Shown here: positions 4,447 through 5,835 of the stretch, piece by piece
Layout of the letters: each line of letters opens with the position of its first letter
Numbering within the stretch: the stretch's first letter is position 1
Notes under the pieces: model-generated
Seen by the model: only the letters and a program-made list of their open reading frames with translations
The model's database searches: none
What the model was told of the DNA's origin: nothing
Made by a program: the position numbers and the translations under genes
DNA from: Bacillota bacterium
Lineage (GTDB): Bacteria; Bacillota_A; Clostridia; Lachnospirales; Bianqueaceae
Length of the DNA stretch: 5,835 bases
Direction: 5' to 3'
Assembly: GCA_017420625.1 (NCBI GenBank)
Contig: JAFOIR010000385.1
Coordinates: 1-5,835, forward strand

Positions 4447-4696
4447 AAGGGCCTCCTTCTTTTTCAGCCTTTTCGGCTGGACTTTGTTTTGCTGCATTTG
4501 CAGCCTGTTGCCGTCCGGATCGTTCCGCCGCGGAAAGCCTTATCTTTCTTATCTCTTGCCAGCACGGCTTGCTTTCCGGCAGATCCGAAATCCGGGCATG
4601 AAAAAAGCCCTCTGCTATATCATCAAGTGTGCTTATAGCAAAGGACTTCATTTCTATCGTCATTATTCCGTTGTCCTGTAAATCCTATGACTCCAT
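4361..4696 (-). pseudogene. Small gene between virD4 and maff2, interrupted by an amber codon
   Basis: An ideal ribosome binding site (AGGAGGAC at 4703-4710) precedes ATG at 4696 by six bases, but the fourth codon is TAG (4687-4685). The same frame then runs on without a stop, through an ATG at 4663 (MTIEMKSFAISTLDDIAEGF...), to 4361. The protein-like part covers residues up to about 4450: an acidic helix, then an alanine-, lysine- and glutamate-rich stretch (QQAANAAKQSPAEKAEKEGG). The last 28 or so residues overlap maff2 in another frame and look like shadow sequence. Either the gene is inactivated, or translation restarts at 4663, which has only a weak AGGA 12 bases upstream. The position in the tra operon supports a transfer-related origin. 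Family not recognised. Confidence 0.5.
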
Positions 4697-4721
4697 CGGT
4701 GTGTCCTCCTGATTCTGTTTG

Positions 4722-5835
4722 TTATCCGGCATCCACAACGTCAAACTGTTCATTGGCTTTCAGTTTCAGTCTGTGGTCGAGGTACTTCTCAATATCAAAA
4801 GTGAACCTCTTATCATAATCTGCCGTGTACTTATAATTCGGGTGTTGGGTCAGATCATATTTGTCCGAAAGAAAAGGTCTGACACCGCGCAGCTGCAGTA
4901 TGCATTTACCGCCGTTCATGACCTGAAGTTCATCAACGGACAAAAGATCATGGCCTAATTTCTGATAGTTCAGAGAGTGGGACTGCTCCCGTCCCCGGCT
5001 CTCCCCGGTATTGTAGGTGTCGATGGTCTCCTTGCCGAGTGCCTGGTTGAGGTCTTTCAGCGTGGTCGGCTCTGTGCCACCGAGGAACAATCTGGAATCC
5101 ATGTTACCGATGATGGTGTCCGCGTTGTCCTTGTAAATCGCCTTCAGCTGGGACTGGGCCTGCAGCACCAGACAGGCGGATATCTCACGGCTTCGGATCG
5201 TGGCCACCAGCTTTTCCAGGTTGGGGATTTGGCCGATATTGGCTGCCTCATCGATCAGGCACCGGACATGCACCGGAAGTCTCCCGCCATACACATCATC
5301 CGCCTTCTCGCAGAGCAGGTTGAAGAGCTGCGTATAGATCATGGAGAGCAGGAAATTGAAAGTCGCATCTGTATCTGACATGATCAGGAACAGTGCTGTC
5401 TTTTTGTCTCCAAGGGTGTCCAGCTCCAGTTCATCATAAGCTGTGATGTCCCGAAGCTCCTGAATATCGAATGGAGCCAGCCTTGCACCGCAGGAAATCA
5501 GGATGGATTTCATCGTTTTGCCAGCCGCCAGAGTAAAGAGGCGGTATTGCCGGCAGGCGAAGCATCCTGGTTTTTTCTTTTCCAGTGCTTCAAACATCAG
5601 ATCCACGGGATTCTTAAACTCTTCATCATCCTCCCGGACTTCCATCGCATTCAGGAATTCCAGGAGCGTTGCAAAGTTCTGTTCCTCCTCCGGGGCTTCG
5701 TAATGGATATAGGCGATCAGTGCCGTATACAGCAGTTTCTCTGCTTTCTCCCAGAACGGATCCCCCGCATTTCCTTCCCCTTTGGTGTTCGCCATCAGAG
5801 TCGTGACCAGCTTCAGGATGTCTTTTTCGCTGTGA
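4722..5835 (-). CDS. virD4: VirD4/TraG-type conjugation coupling ATPase, C-terminal part
   Basis: The reading frame is open to the right edge, so the N-terminus, membrane anchor and Walker A lie outside; about 371 residues are present of a family usually near 600. The visible start is internal: the ATG at 5795 falls inside the conserved ILKLVTTLMANTKGEG region and has no ribosome binding site. Walker B is CLIDEAANIG (DE at 5247-5252), followed by the family-typical NLEKLVATIRSREISACLVL and by GNMDSRLFLGG. The C-terminal GKETIDTYNTGESRGREQ, LQVMNGGKCILQLRGVRPF and HPNYKYT segments match TraG/VirD4 proteins of Tn1549-type elements. The protein is a membrane-bound hexameric ATPase that recruits the relaxase-DNA complex to the secretion channel. 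It ends at 4722, 25 bp before the next start codon, so the three minus-strand genes are one operon. Confidence 0.93.
   Translation of the reverse strand, partial: HSEKDILKLVTTLMANTKGEGNAGDPFWEKAEKLLYTALIAYIHYEAPEEEQNFATLLEFLNAMEVREDDEEFKNPVDLMFEALEKKKPGCFACRQYRLFTLAAGKTMKSILISCGARLAPFDIQELRDITAYDELELDTLGDKKTALFLIMSDTDATFNFLLSMIYTQLFNLLCEKADDVYGGRLPVHVRCLIDEAANIGQIPNLEKLVATIRSREISACLVLQAQSQLKAIYKDNADTIIGNMDSRLFLGGTEPTTLKDLNQALGKETIDTYNTGESRGREQSHSLNYQKLGHDLLSVDELQVMNGGKCILQLRGVRPFLSDKYDLTQHPNYKYTADYDKRFTFDIEKYLDHRLKLKANEQFDVVDAG

Noticed and set aside
4977..5378. Plus-strand open frame of 133 codons opposite virD4
   Set aside because: It is a shadow of the conserved TraG/VirD4 coding sequence, including the Walker B region.

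Overview
The window looks like part of a Tn1549/CTn-type integrative and conjugative element (ICE) from a gut-type Clostridia (Bacillota). The evidence is a VirD4/TraG-like coupling ATPase followed by a Maff2-family small membrane protein, the usual order in these elements, together with strong AGGAGG ribosome binding sites and Gram-positive style promoters and intrinsic terminators. The host species cannot be named from this sequence.

Right part (4231-5835, minus strand): the C-terminal two-thirds of virD4, which runs off the right edge, then a small gene of unknown function with an in-frame amber codon at codon 4, then an intact 71-residue maff2. In intact elements of this class the operon would continue with VirB6-like and VirB4-like genes. 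Here it stops, and none of the remaining 4.2 kb encodes them.

Centre (2213-4221, plus strand): a self-contained two-gene cassette facing the tra operon. It has its own promoter (TTGATT-17-TATCAT, with a 7-bp dyad embracing the -10 box), an AAA15/RloA-like ATPase gene, and an RloB-family gene starting 2 nt after the ATPase stop. A very long perfect inverted repeat separates it from the convergent maff2. This is the architecture of RloAB/AbiL-type abortive-infection modules, so it is most likely phage-defence cargo carried by the ICE.

Left of the cassette (1769-2093, minus strand): a second maff2 copy. It is 91% identical at the DNA level to the first and identical in protein over 41 residues, but its 3' end is lost. 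The cassette therefore lies between direct maff2 repeats. Terminators sit on both sides of the truncated copy.

Far left (1-1768): mostly decayed sequence. It holds plus-strand coding remnants with frameshifts (about 875-1677), an orphan minus-strand C-terminal coding fragment with its own terminator (586-728), one apparently intact 92-residue three-helix membrane protein gene with promoter and ribosome binding site (210-581), and a short-repeat-rich non-coding stretch (1-185). Together the parts suggest a mosaic ICE: a defence cassette and pieces of a second, related ICE joined at a maff2 junction, with the conjugation operon interrupted or rearranged at that point.
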